DNA from: Nitrosomonas sp.
Lineage (GTDB): Bacteria; Pseudomonadota; Gammaproteobacteria; Burkholderiales; Nitrosomonadaceae
Direction of reading: 5' to 3'
Assembly (NCBI GenBank): GCA_021774155.1
Contig: JAJFJH010000116.1
Span: 1-42,155, forward strand
DNA: 42,155 nt
A program made the translations under genes and the position numbers. The notes under the pieces are model-generated. The model was not told where the DNA came from. It was given only the letters and a program-made list of their open reading frames with translations, and searched no databases. Each line of letters opens with the position of its first letter. Within the stretch, counting starts at the first letter, position 1. Positions 1 to 9,331 of the stretch are shown here, one piece after another.

Positions 1-1286
1 TGAACATCGTTGTAGATATAGCGTAGTTGTTTATTGATAAATTCAAGTGCGATGTCTGCTTGTTGGTTGTGTAGTAACGCATCTGCATAGCCATGCATCA
101 ACGCACGGTGTTGCGGGTATATTTTCAAAGCACTGCGGTAAATCTCTAGTGCATCCGCAGTTTTTCCAGATTTAAGTAAGACATTGGCTGTTAACGTTTC
201 AATCATGGCACCTGCCAATACATGAGGCTGTTTGACCTGAATAGTTTTGCCAATTTGATGTTCTTCAAGTGGTATGTTGGACGTTCCTTTATTAAGAATT
301 TCATAGAGATGCGTTAACATTTCGCCCGCTTTCTGATATTTTTTGTCGCGTAGCAGCGCATATATATAACCATAATATTCAACGACCTCGTTAGCATAAC
401 GTTTTTCACGCAAGCGAGATTCAAAATGCTTAATCGTTTCTCTTGGTTTGTCCTGATATGCCTGTAACTTGGCACGAACTAACATAAAATCGATACTGTC
501 CGGCACTTGACGGTAGGTCATTTCTTGCGTTCTATTCTGGATATCAGCGATGCGTTCGAACGTCAGCGGGTGTGTACGAAGGTATGACGGCGCACCATTC
601 TCATAGAAACGACCCGCTTTTTGTAAGCGCTCAAAGAATGCGGGCATACCTTGAGGATCAAAACCTGCGTCTAGTAAGATATTCAAACCAATCCGGTCGG
701 CTTCTTTCTCATTATTACGGGTAAAGTCCAATTGCGATTGGATTGCCTTGGCTTGCGCCGTGACAAGAACAGCTTGACCGGCTTGTGGGTTGGAGCGCGC
801 AGCGATAATGGCCAGCGCTAAACTCGCCAATGTCATCATCATGCTGTATTTTTGCCCGGCAATCATACGTGCCAGATGTTTTTGTGTGACGTGTGCGATT
901 TCGTGCGCCATCACGGCGGCAAGCTCAGATTCGCTTTGTGCGGCAATGATGAGTCCACTATTAAAACCCATAAACCCGCCGGGTAGCGCGAACGCATTAA
1001 TGGAAGCATCTTGTAACGCAAAGAATTCAAATGATTGATCAGGGTTGGCTTCATTAGAGCTGGATATTAATTTGAAGCCGAGGCTATTGAGGTAGCTGCT
1101 TATCTCTGGGTCGTCAAGATAAGTCGGATCAGCGCGAATATCACGCATGATGCGTAGACCAATTTGTTTTTCTTCAAAAGGTGAAATCGTAGCTTGCGAC
1201 ACATCACCCAAGTCAGGTAATTCATGCGCAAAGACTTTGGCGGGGAATAAAAGCGAAAGCACAATTATTAAATAACATATTCTCAT
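1..1286 (-). CDS. M48-family periplasmic metalloprotease with TPR region, BepA-like (3' end off window)
   Basis: The frame is open from the ATG at 1286 to the left edge, giving at least 428 residues with no stop; the ORF track omits it because it is cut. A Sec signal peptide (about residues 1-20, ending VFA) comes first. The zinc site HEIAH lies at about residues 128-132 and a downstream NEKEAD supplies the third ligand, as in M48 peptidases. The second half reads as TPR-like helices (for example RAKLQAYQDKPRETIKHFESRL), which matches the BepA/YfgC layout of roughly 490 residues. By family knowledge it acts in the periplasm in quality control of outer membrane proteins. It is the last gene of the minus-strand run after nadE, 87 bases downstream of it. 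The family is secure; the exact BepA role is inferred. Confidence 0.85.
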   Translation of the reverse strand, partial: MRICYLIIVLSLLFPAKVFAHELPDLGDVSQATISPFEEKQIGLRIMRDIRADPTYLDDPEISSYLNSLGFKLISSSNEANPDQSFEFFALQDASINAFALPGGFMGFNSGLIIAAQSESELAAVMAHEIAHVTQKHLARMIAGQKYSMMMTLASLALAIIAARSNPQAGQAVLVTAQAKAIQSQLDFTRNNEKEADRIGLNILLDAGFDPQGMPAFFERLQKAGRFYENGAPSYLRTHPLTFERIADIQNRTQEMTYRQVPDSIDFMLVRAKLQAYQDKPRETIKHFESRLREKRYANEVVEYYGYIYALLRDKKYQKAGEMLTHLYEILNKGTSNIPLEEHQIGKTIQVKQPHVLAGAMIETLTANVLLKSGKTADALEIYRSALKIYPQHRALMHGYADALLHNQQADIALEFINKQLRYIYNDV

Positions 1287-1373
1287 GTCAATTCGATAAT
1301 TGATTGTGAGCCAAGTTCCATCTATCGTTTGTCTAGAATGTATGTTCTTTATTTAGCCACGTGATATTTTACG

Positions 1374-2984
1374 CTAGTTGGTAAATTTTGTTGTAATGGG
1401 ATAATGCCACAGCGTTCCAAAGTCACAGCGGGTGATGCGAATGCCTGGAGGCGATTGATAGCGTTTGTGCTCATTGAGTCGAATGAGGCGAATCACCTGT
1501 TTCACATCAGCTTCATCATAATGCATAGCAATAATCTCTGCTGTGGACTTATTCTCTTCCACATAAGCTTTGATGATGCCATCAAGTACATCATAGTCAG
1601 GCAAGCTGTCTTGGTCGGTCTGGTTGGGTCGTAATTCAGCAGATGGTGTGCGCTCAATGATGCGTTCTGGAATGACCGGTTTCAGCTTATTACGATAACG
1701 GCACAATTGGTAAACCAGTGTTTTACTCACATCTTTCAAAACTGCAAAGCCACCGGCCATATCGCCATAAAGGGTGCAATAGCCAACCGCCATTTCTGAC
1801 TTATTGCCAGTTGTCAGTACTATGGAGCCTGTTCTATTTGAGAGCGCCATGAGAATAGAGCCACGTATTCTCGCTTGCAGGTTTTCGGTAGTAGTGTTGG
1901 TGTCTTCATCGTCAGACAGGATGTGGAATTGTTGGGTGAGTATACTGACGTATTGATCAAACAAAGGTTTAATGCTGCACTCATCATATTGCACACCTAG
2001 TGTATAAGCCATGGTTTCAGCGTCATGCAAGCTCATGTTCGCCGTGTATTGTGACGGCATCATCACTGTTCTTACCATGTCAGCACCTAATGCATCAGTT
2101 GCAATAATTAACGCAAGCGCTGAATCGACACCGCCGGAAAGCCCGATCAACACGCCAGGAAAATTGTTCTTTCTGACATAATCTCTCACGCCCAGGCAAA
2201 GTGCTTGATAGATGTCAGCGATAGCAAGTTGTATGGGTGCAAGCTCGGTAGCAATGGGTTGTTTGTCTTGTATTTCAACTAAACCGATAGTTTCAGTAAA
2301 TGATGGTAACTGATGCGTTAATTCGCCCTGCCCGTTCATCACAAACGATGCGCCATCAAATACCGTCTCGTCCTGACCGCCGACTAGGTTAGTGTGGACA
2401 ACAGCAACTTTCGCGCGGCTAATATATTGCTGCGTTAATTTGTGACGAGTGGCCTGTTTGTCGATCAAGAAAGATGATGCGCTCAGCACCAATAAAACAT
2501 CGAAGTTTGCTTGCTGCGTCAGAAGCGCTGTTTCACTTTGCCAAAAATCAGCGCAAATATTAATACCAAACGTCACGCCATTTAATACAAATACGGAGGG
2601 TTCAGTTCCTGCATCGAAATAATTGGGTTCGTTAAAGAAAGGAGAGGAGAGTATAGTTTGCTTATGGTGAGTGGCGATAATTTCGCCATCACGCACCAGC
2701 GATGCTGCATTGAATAAGTGATTGTCTTGATGGTGCGGATGGCCTATCAACAGCGTAATGCCTTTTACTTGGACGACTAAATCAGTTAGTGCTTTGTCGC
2801 ACGCCAGATAAAACTCCGTACGCAGCAATAAGTCCTGTGGGGGATAACCGCACAGCGCTAATTCAGGGGTGATAACTAAATCAGCACCGGCGAGTTTAGC
2901 CTGCTCTGTTACGGCGAGAATTTTTGCTGTATTACCAAGAAGATCGCCGACTGTACAATTAATCTGAGCGATTGCAATTTTCAT
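1374..2984 (-). CDS. nadE: Glutamine-dependent NAD+ synthase
   Basis: This 536-residue protein has the two-domain form of NAD synthase. The N-terminal carbon-nitrogen hydrolase (glutaminase) domain shows the Glu of TPELALCGYPP (E41), the Lys of HHKQT and the Cys of INICADFW. The C-terminal ATP-pyrophosphatase domain carries the P-loop LSGGVDSALAL and the stretch TTGNKSEMAVGY. It makes NAD+ from deamido-NAD, ATP and glutamine-derived ammonia in the cytoplasm. It lies 34 bases downstream of the phosphohexomutase gene on the same strand and is probably cotranscribed. The start is reasonable because MKIAIAQINCTVGD begins directly at the nitrilase fold. Length is normal and nothing appears broken. 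Confidence 0.95.
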   Translation of the reverse strand: MKIAIAQINCTVGDLLGNTAKILAVTEQAKLAGADLVITPELALCGYPPQDLLLRTEFYLACDKALTDLVVQVKGITLLIGHPHHQDNHLFNAASLVRDGEIIATHHKQTILSSPFFNEPNYFDAGTEPSVFVLNGVTFGINICADFWQSETALLTQQANFDVLLVLSASSFLIDKQATRHKLTQQYISRAKVAVVHTNLVGGQDETVFDGASFVMNGQGELTHQLPSFTETIGLVEIQDKQPIATELAPIQLAIADIYQALCLGVRDYVRKNNFPGVLIGLSGGVDSALALIIATDALGADMVRTVMMPSQYTANMSLHDAETMAYTLGVQYDECSIKPLFDQYVSILTQQFHILSDDEDTNTTTENLQARIRGSILMALSNRTGSIVLTTGNKSEMAVGYCTLYGDMAGGFAVLKDVSKTLVYQLCRYRNKLKPVIPERIIERTPSAELRPNQTDQDSLPDYDVLDGIIKAYVEENKSTAEIIAMHYDEADVKQVIRLIRLNEHKRYQSPPGIRITRCDFGTLWHYPITTKFTN

Positions 2985-3018
2985 AGTCGGATGAATTAAA
3001 TATTATATTTTGTTTGGA

Positions 3019-4395
3019 TTAAAACGGTAATACCGCATCAGGTTTAGCCTGTAAAATATTTTGGCGGAAATCTTGTTGAATGCGTAAAATTGCAGCCTCA
3101 TTATCAGCTTCAAAGCGCAATACAATTACTGGGGTTGTGTTGGATGAACGCATCAGTCCAAAACCGTCGGCATATTCAACGCGCAGTCCATCAATAGTGA
3201 TGACGCGATCTGCATCGGTGAACCTTGCAGTTTGCTGTAGCTGCGCAATCAATACGTAATTTTCACCTTCTTTGAGATTGATGTGTAATTCAGGGGTATT
3301 GATAGTGTCTGGTAGTGCATCAAATGCGGTGCTAATATCGGGCAAGTGACTGATAAGTTCTAATAATCGTGCGCCAGCATAAAGAGCGTCATCAAAACCA
3401 TACCAGCGTTCTTTGAAGAAAAAATGGCCGCTCATTTCACCGGCGAGTAATGCCCCTGTTTCGCTAAGTTTGCGCTTGATAAATGAATGCCCGGTTTTCC
3501 ACATAATTGGTTGGCCGCCATGTTTTTCAATCCATAGTGCCAGATTACGTGTGCATTTCACGTCAAAAATTATCTGTCCACCAGGGTTTCGTGACAGCAC
3601 GTCCGCCGCAAATAACATCAACTGACGGTCGGCATAAATAATGTCGCCATTTTTAGTTACCACACCGAGACGATCGCCATCACCATCGAATGCGAGGCCG
3701 ATGTCTGCATCGGATGTTTTCAATGCATGAATCAGATCTTGCAAGTTTTCAGGCATAGATGGATCAGGGTGGTGGTTGGGAAAATTACCATCGACCTCGC
3801 AAAATAACTCAGTCACCTCGCAGCCTAAATCACGATAAAGCTTAGGTGCGAAAGCGCCAGCAACGCCATTGCCGCAATCGATAACAACTTTTAGCGGGCG
3901 TGATAAATTTATATCACTGCTGATACGCTGTAAGTAGGTGTCGACAATATCATGTTGGCGATAACTGCCATTGCCATGCGTCAGATCATCATTCTCTATG
4001 CGTAAGCGCAAAGCTTGAATGGTTTCTGACGCTAGTGTTTCACCACCCAGGACAATTTTTAGACCGTTATATTCTGGCGGATTGTGGCTACCCGTGACCA
4101 TTACACCAGAGTAATCACACAGCTCATGCGCCGTGTAGTACACCATGGGTGTTGCCACCATACCGACATCAATAACATCAATACCACTTTTTTGAATGCC
4201 TTTTGCCAGTGCAGAGGTAAGTCTTGGTCCTGACAAGCGGCCATCGCATCCGATGGCAATCGCAGTGAGATTACGTGCTTTGGCTTCTGAGCCAATGGCA
4301 TGACCAATGGCTGTGACCACATCAATACTTAGTACTGTATCGACAACACCACGGATATCGTAGGCTTTGAAAATTTCCTTAGGTATATTATGCAT
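3019..4395 (-). CDS. Phosphomannomutase/phosphoglucomutase (AlgC/ManB type)
   Basis: A 458-residue alpha-D-phosphohexomutase. The phosphoserine loop VTGSHNPPEYNG places the active serine at residue 103. The metal loop is DGDGDRLG, the sugar-binding loop GEMSGHFFF, and the C-terminal phosphate-binding loop RSSNTTPVIVLRFE. It interconverts hexose 1- and 6-phosphates, feeding nucleotide-sugar, lipopolysaccharide or exopolysaccharide synthesis. The length agrees with Pseudomonas AlgC-type enzymes, which use both mannose and glucose phosphates; the actual preference cannot be read from the sequence. It sits 9 bases downstream of the zinc-finger gene in a minus-strand run with ilvE and nadE. Confidence 0.92.
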   Translation of the reverse strand: MHNIPKEIFKAYDIRGVVDTVLSIDVVTAIGHAIGSEAKARNLTAIAIGCDGRLSGPRLTSALAKGIQKSGIDVIDVGMVATPMVYYTAHELCDYSGVMVTGSHNPPEYNGLKIVLGGETLASETIQALRLRIENDDLTHGNGSYRQHDIVDTYLQRISSDINLSRPLKVVIDCGNGVAGAFAPKLYRDLGCEVTELFCEVDGNFPNHHPDPSMPENLQDLIHALKTSDADIGLAFDGDGDRLGVVTKNGDIIYADRQLMLFAADVLSRNPGGQIIFDVKCTRNLALWIEKHGGQPIMWKTGHSFIKRKLSETGALLAGEMSGHFFFKERWYGFDDALYAGARLLELISHLPDISTAFDALPDTINTPELHINLKEGENYVLIAQLQQTARFTDADRVITIDGLRVEYADGFGLMRSSNTTPVIVLRFEADNEAAILRIQQDFRQNILQAKPDAVLPF

Positions 4396-4404
4396 GTTCA
4401 GCTA

Positions 4405-4608
4405 TTAATGGTGGCCGGCGACAGCACCACCTTTAAGTTTGTAATGAGTGCCACAGTATGGGCATAGTGCCTCACCGGTATTTTCAATGGGCAAGAACAC
4501 ACGGGGATGCGTATCCCATAATTCCATGGCAGGGGTTGGGCAGTGTAAGGGTAAGTCTTCAATTGTGACTTCGACTTCACGTGCTTTGTTATCAGCTTTT
4601 TGAATCAT
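4405..4608 (-). CDS. Zinc-finger domain protein (zf-CHCC family)
   Basis: A 67-residue protein with the zf-CHCC signature: LHCP (C23), HPRVFL (H34) and CPYCGT (C49, C52), a probable single zinc site. The family is related to the small zinc-binding NDUFS6 accessory subunit of respiratory complex I and is common next to ilvE in betaproteobacteria, but its bacterial role is poorly defined. It lies 21 bases after the ilvE stop and 9 bases before the phosphohexomutase start, so it is probably in one transcript with them. I chose this frame over the overlapping 4398-4580 ORF because only this one shows the conserved Cys/His pattern. Confidence 0.85.
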   Translation of the reverse strand: MIQKADNKAREVEVTIEDLPLHCPTPAMELWDTHPRVFLPIENTGEALCPYCGTHYKLKGGAVAGHH

Positions 4609-4629
4609 AATCAGTTACTCCGGTGAACC

Positions 4630-5553
4630 TTAATTAACAAATGAGAGCCAGTCCATATGCTTGGGTGCTTTGCCAGCGACACAATCAAAATACATGGCTT
4701 GTAGTTGAGTGGTGATAGGACCACGTTTGCCTTCACCTATGGTGCGGTTGTCTAGCTCACGAATCGGCGTGACCTCGGCAGCCGTGCCGGTGAAAAAGGC
4801 TTCGTCCGCACAATAGATTTCGTCGCGGGTAATTCGTTTCTCAATCACCGGGATGCCGATCTCTTCAGCCAGTGTAATGACCGAAGCGCGGGTAATACCT
4901 TCCAGACAAGAGGTTAAATCTGGCGTGTAGATTTTACCCCTTTTAATTATAAACAGATTCTCACCGGAACCTTCGGCAACATAACCATCGACATCCAGCA
5001 ACAAAGCTTCTTGATAGCCATCATGAGCGACTTCTTGGTGCGCCAAAATTGAATTGGCATAAGTCGTTACCGACTTAGCGCGACACATGTTGATATTTAC
5101 ATGGTGGCGAGTAAATGAAGACGTTTTGACACGAATGCCATGTTCCAAGCTCTCTGGACCTAAGTAGGTTCCCCATGGCCAAGCCGCAATCGCTACATGT
5201 ACCGACAACGTTTTAGCAGAAAGCCCCATGGCTTCAGAGCCATAAAATGCAATCGGACGGATATAGCATGAAGCCAAGTTGTTTTGTTTCACCACATCTA
5301 GTTGCGCCTGCAACAGTGTGGCTTTGTCACACGGCATTTTCATCATGAAAATATGCGCCGAATTAAACAGACGTTCCGTATGTTCCTGCAAACGAAAAAT
5401 TGCCGTGCCTTGTGCCGTCTCATACGCACGTACACCTTCAAACACACCCATCCCATAATGCAGCGTATGGGTCAGCACGTGAATATTGGCATCCCGCCAG
5501 GGAACCATTTCTCCGTCATACCAAATTACGCCATCGCGGTCAGCCATTGACAT
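4630..5553 (-). CDS. ilvE: Branched-chain amino acid aminotransferase
   Basis: A 307-residue class IV PLP-dependent aminotransferase. The PLP lysine is K160 in MCRAKSVTTYANSILA. Other hallmarks are GVFEGVRAY near residue 40, EGSGENLFII, GITRASVITLA and FFTGTAAEVTPI. It transfers the amino group between glutamate and the keto acids of leucine, isoleucine and valine in the cytoplasm. A GGGAG-type ribosome site (cgggagtccctga) precedes the ATG at 5553 and supports this start. It is the first gene of the minus-strand run ilvE, zf-CHCC, phosphohexomutase, nadE, M48 protease. Confidence 0.95.
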   Translation of the reverse strand: MSMADRDGVIWYDGEMVPWRDANIHVLTHTLHYGMGVFEGVRAYETAQGTAIFRLQEHTERLFNSAHIFMMKMPCDKATLLQAQLDVVKQNNLASCYIRPIAFYGSEAMGLSAKTLSVHVAIAAWPWGTYLGPESLEHGIRVKTSSFTRHHVNINMCRAKSVTTYANSILAHQEVAHDGYQEALLLDVDGYVAEGSGENLFIIKRGKIYTPDLTSCLEGITRASVITLAEEIGIPVIEKRITRDEIYCADEAFFTGTAAEVTPIRELDNRTIGEGKRGPITTQLQAMYFDCVAGKAPKHMDWLSFVN

Positions 5554-6082
5554 TCAGGGACTCCCGAAAAATATAATTTTAAAGGAAGTATTCTAACTTA
5601 TTTTTGGGGGTGGCTGTGTAATAGGAATGATCAAGCAGGCATTTGCTGCTCAATAAATAGTTACTTTTATCTACCGAGCAAAACTAATGCTCAAGAATTA
5701 ATCAACAACTCGCCACTAGGTTTAAAGTCGTTGACGTTTCTCGTCATGATATGAAGTCCCTGTCGGAATACAATGGCGGCAATGAGTCCATCTCTAACTG
5801 TGGTCGTTTGTCCTGATTTTTTTGTGCTTGCGATGATTTCTCCGCAGATGTGGCAATGCCAAAATCAATTGGCTCATGACAGCTTGCACGAAAAGAGGCT
5901 GGCCAAAAAAGTAGTTACCTTTGTTGAATCAAGTAAATTAATTAGTAAATTACCCAACTGGGATAACCTAGGCAAAGCGATTAAACAAGGTGGAAATTTT
6001 TTGACGCCGATTGACAGTCGCGTTACGTACTTTTGTAGGACTTAACCCATATATACGGTTAATCTGTAAATATATTTTGCAA
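5554..6082. other. 529-base intergenic region with a toxin remnant
   Basis: Apart from the VapC-like remnant described separately, no intact gene is convincing here. The 90-residue plus-strand ORF at 5773-6045 overlaps that remnant antisense and has no recognisable domain, so I do not call it a gene. A short inverted repeat TTAACC...GGTTAA (6042-6062) lies just after the RND permease stop but has no adjacent T-run to make a clear terminator. Confidence 0.5.
5691..5864 (-). pseudogene. C-terminal remnant of a VapC-like PIN-domain toxin
   Basis: Reading the minus strand back from the TGA at 5691-5693 gives about 57 residues including GEIIASTKKSGQ, VRDGLIAAIVFRQGL, HIMTRNVNDFKPSG and ELLIN. This is the usual end of a VapC ribonuclease: the acidic residue of RDGLIAA, then the TRNxxDF motif with its conserved Asp. 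The frame closes with a TGA at 5865-5867 just upstream, and no N-terminal PIN half or antitoxin gene is visible in the next 200 bases. It is therefore a truncated, presumably inactive, toxin gene. The start of the remnant is the limit of the open frame, not a true start codon. Confidence 0.7.
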
Positions 6083-9000
6083 TCATGCCTCCTTGTTTAT
6101 TAAAAAATAAACCACAGGAATTACCAGTAATGAAAACAGGGTTGAGGCAAAAATGCCAAAAATGAAGCTCCATGCCAGACCTGAAAATATTGGATCCAGG
6201 ATAATAACAAACGCACCGAACATAGCCGCTCCGGCGGTCAAGAATATTGGGCGCAATCGAATTGCACCAGCTTCTATCAGCGCGTCTGCGAGTGTCACAT
6301 TGACCCGGGTACGAATACGCTCGATGAAGTCAATCAGAATAATTGAATTACGCACAACAATACCTGCGAGGGCAATCATGCCGATCATAGCGGTAGCCGT
6401 AAAATATATTGGGTTAGGATAACCTGCGATAGGTGTGGCAAACTGGTTTAGCAGCCAGAAGCCGGGCATGATACCAATAACTGTCAGTGGAATTGCTATC
6501 ATCATCACCAATGGGACCGTTAGCGATCCGGTTTGTCCGACTAATAAGATATAGATCATCAGTAGTGCAGCGGCAAAAGCGAGTCCAAGATCACGAAACA
6601 CATCGACCGTAATCTTCCATTCGCCTTCGCCTGCAAATTCAGCAGTAAATCCTTCTGGCAAGGGCTGTTCAGCCAGTACGTCATTGAGATCGAAAACCGC
6701 TTCTACTGGACTGCGCCCCGCCATCTCAGCAGTGACATAATTCACCCGTTGCAAATTCTTATGGTAAATAGGTTGATCTGCGCTTTTAATGGAAACCGTT
6801 ACTATTTCACTGAGCGGTATCAAGTCGCCTTGCGCATTTTTTACTCGTAGAGCCGATAAATCGGGAACAGATGAACGCAGTGAGCGAGGCAGTTGTAACA
6901 TTATTTCCAGTGGTTGACGTTCGCTTTCCTGATGCACAACACCAACACGCTCGCCAGCGGCAGCAATGCGCAACGTTTTTGCAACCTGCGCAACGTTAAC
7001 ACCGGATATTGCCGCTTTTTCACGATTCAAGTGAAAATGCACCGTATCATGCGGCGCCACGGAAAAATCATCAACATCAACAACGCCCTCTATTTTTTCC
7101 ATATCGACCCGGACACGTTTGGACACTGCCACCAGATTTTCAATACTGGCTTCAGGTGGACCATAGATTTCTGCGACCAAGCTGGCAAGCACGGGTGGTC
7201 CGGGCGGAATTTCCACAATTTTAAGGTTAGCGCCGTATTTTTTACCGAGCCGTTCAATTTCGGGTCGTATACGTAAAGCAATTTCGTGCGATTGCTGGAC
7301 ACGCATGTCCTTAGGTAATAAATTAATTCTTACATCACCCAAATAACCGCCGCTGCGTAAATAATACTGACGTACCATGCCGTTAAAGTCCATGGGCGAT
7401 GCCAGGCCGGTATAGGTTTGATAATCAGTGACTTCGTTGACGGTGGCAAGATAGTTGCCCAGGGCGCGTGCGACTTCATCGGTTTGCTCCAGTGTCGATC
7501 CACGCGGCATATCGATGATGATTTGTAATTCATTTTTATTGTCAAATGGTAACAATTTGAGTGGTACGGCGCGAGTAGCCGCCAGCATCACGGAGCCCAC
7601 AAAGGCGACGAACACAATCAACAAAAATAGTTTGGCGCGTCCTGGCGCTTCCAGCAGAGGTCCCAATGAAGCTCGATAAGCACGATAAATAAGAGTTTCT
7701 TTTAGATCTTCCTCAGGTAATTCATGGTTTCGCTTGTGATAATCACTTCGAAGCAGTTTATAGCTCGCCCAGGGAGTGACGGTAAAAGCGACAATCAGTG
7801 AAATAATCATGGCTACCGGCACATTAAAAGCCATTGGCGCCATGTATGGCCCCATCATGCCGGTAATGAAAAACATCGGCAAAAAAGACACAACGACAGC
7901 GAATGTCGCCAGAATGGTTGGTGGCCTGACTTCATCAACTGCCGTCAACAGTGCATCCAGTGGCGATTCTTTTCCCAATTTATAATGCCTATGAATATTT
8001 TCAACATCTACTATTGGGTCATCAACCAGTAAGCCCAACGATAAAATCAAGGCAAACAGAGTGACACGGTTAATGGTATAACCGAACATGTAATCCAGTA
8101 ATAGAGTGAGCGCCAAAGTCATCGGCACAGCTATGGAAACAATAAAAGCTTCTTTCGGCCCGAGTGAAAAGGCAAGTAGCACCACGATAATCACAATGGC
8201 AAAACTCAGGTGTTTGATCAACTCGTTGACTTTGTGGTTGGCTGTTTCGCCGTAATCACGCGTAATACTCAGCAAAATATCATCGGGAATCAGTGTGCCG
8301 TGCAATTCTTCTGCAGTGGCGATTACGGATTTGGCGACGTTTACGGCATTACTGCCTTTGCGTTTGGCAACTGCAATGGTCACCATTTGACGTTCTTGTC
8401 CGGCTTGCGGTTTGTTGCCGGTGGCATTGCCAATCGTGGGCATTTCATCAACAGCAGGACCAAAACCAATGCGGGTGTAATGATTGACATCAGCCGAACC
8501 ATCTTCAATATGCGCCACATCGCGCAGATAAACGACACGGCCGTCAACACTTTTAATAATAGTAGCGCCCACATCTTTTGATGAACTGAAATGCGGCCCA
8601 GCCTCCAGCAAAATTTCGCGGTTGTGACGTTCAAAGTGACCCGCTTGAAGATTTACATTGGCATTAGCCAGTGCTTGAGTGACTTCAAGCAGCGTAACAC
8701 CGCGCGCAGCCAGTCGTGCAGGGTTTGCATAAATAGATACTCGTCTCTGTTCACCACCGACAACCCAACTTTTACCGACATCATTAACACTTCTCAGCGA
8801 AACAATCAGTTCATCGGCAATGCGCCGAAGCGCCATGGAATCATAGTTGTTATTTTGTGCCGAGAGCGTCATCAAAACGATAGGGACGTTATCGATTTCA
8901 ACCGGACTTACTTTCCATTGCGTAACGCCTGATGGGATAATATCTTGGTTAGACATCAACTTATCCCAAGTCTTGATCAAACTGTTTTCATAATTCTGCC

Positions 9001-9331
9001 CTACAAAGTACCGGACAGTAACAACCGCGGCGCCGGGCCTGGAAACAGAATAAACATATTCCACGCCTTCAATTTGTTTGAGTAAAACTTCCAGCGGCGT
9101 AACAGCCAGTTTTTCAACTTCTTCACTGGAAGCACCAGGATATTCAATCAGGATATCCATCACCGGCACCACAATCTGTGGGTCTTCTTCTCGAGGGGTG
9201 AGAATAAGCGCTGCCGCCCCCGCCAGCAAAGAAATAATCAGAAACAGAATGGAAAGTTGAGAAGTTGTAAAAACATGTACAATTTTTGACGTCAAACCAC
9301 GTTTTTGGTTTGGTTTTTGCTGATCTTCCAT
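6083..9331 (-). CDS. RND-family efflux transporter permease
   Basis: A 1082-residue inner membrane pump subunit of the RND superfamily with the usual twelve membrane segments: one near residues 25-45, clusters near 375-530, one near 560-580, and a C-terminal group from about 900. Two large periplasmic loops lie between. The TM4 motif LGLLVDDPIVDVENIHRH carries the proton-relay pair D437-D438 of HAE-type pumps, but with Pro in place of the usual Ala and an extra Asp at 442. Its ATG overlaps the adaptor stop codon, so it is translated with the adaptor. Substrate cannot be deduced; the DD pair argues against a classical heavy-metal (HME) permease. Confidence 0.92.
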   Translation of the reverse strand: MEDQQKPNQKRGLTSKIVHVFTTSQLSILFLIISLLAGAAALILTPREEDPQIVVPVMDILIEYPGASSEEVEKLAVTPLEVLLKQIEGVEYVYSVSRPGAAVVTVRYFVGQNYENSLIKTWDKLMSNQDIIPSGVTQWKVSPVEIDNVPIVLMTLSAQNNNYDSMALRRIADELIVSLRSVNDVGKSWVVGGEQRRVSIYANPARLAARGVTLLEVTQALANANVNLQAGHFERHNREILLEAGPHFSSSKDVGATIIKSVDGRVVYLRDVAHIEDGSADVNHYTRIGFGPAVDEMPTIGNATGNKPQAGQERQMVTIAVAKRKGSNAVNVAKSVIATAEELHGTLIPDDILLSITRDYGETANHKVNELIKHLSFAIVIIVVLLAFSLGPKEAFIVSIAVPMTLALTLLLDYMFGYTINRVTLFALILSLGLLVDDPIVDVENIHRHYKLGKESPLDALLTAVDEVRPPTILATFAVVVSFLPMFFITGMMGPYMAPMAFNVPVAMIISLIVAFTVTPWASYKLLRSDYHKRNHELPEEDLKETLIYRAYRASLGPLLEAPGRAKLFLLIVFVAFVGSVMLAATRAVPLKLLPFDNKNELQIIIDMPRGSTLEQTDEVARALGNYLATVNEVTDYQTYTGLASPMDFNGMVRQYYLRSGGYLGDVRINLLPKDMRVQQSHEIALRIRPEIERLGKKYGANLKIVEIPPGPPVLASLVAEIYGPPEASIENLVAVSKRVRVDMEKIEGVVDVDDFSVAPHDTVHFHLNREKAAISGVNVAQVAKTLRIAAAGERVGVVHQESERQPLEIMLQLPRSLRSSVPDLSALRVKNAQGDLIPLSEIVTVSIKSADQPIYHKNLQRVNYVTAEMAGRSPVEAVFDLNDVLAEQPLPEGFTAEFAGEGEWKITVDVFRDLGLAFAAALLMIYILLVGQTGSLTVPLVMMIAIPLTVIGIMPGFWLLNQFATPIAGYPNPIYFTATAMIGMIALAGIVVRNSIILIDFIERIRTRVNVTLADALIEAGAIRLRPIFLTAGAAMFGAFVIILDPIFSGLAWSFIFGIFASTLFSLLVIPVVYFLINKEA

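Noticed and set aside
6042-6062. TTAACC...GGTTAA inverted repeat as terminator of the RND operon
   Set aside because: Six-base stem with no following T-run; too weak to call.
8210-8581. Long plus-strand ORFs within the RND permease (also 6914-7276, 8591-8932)
   Set aside because: They are antisense shadows of a well-conserved coding sequence, with no independent features.
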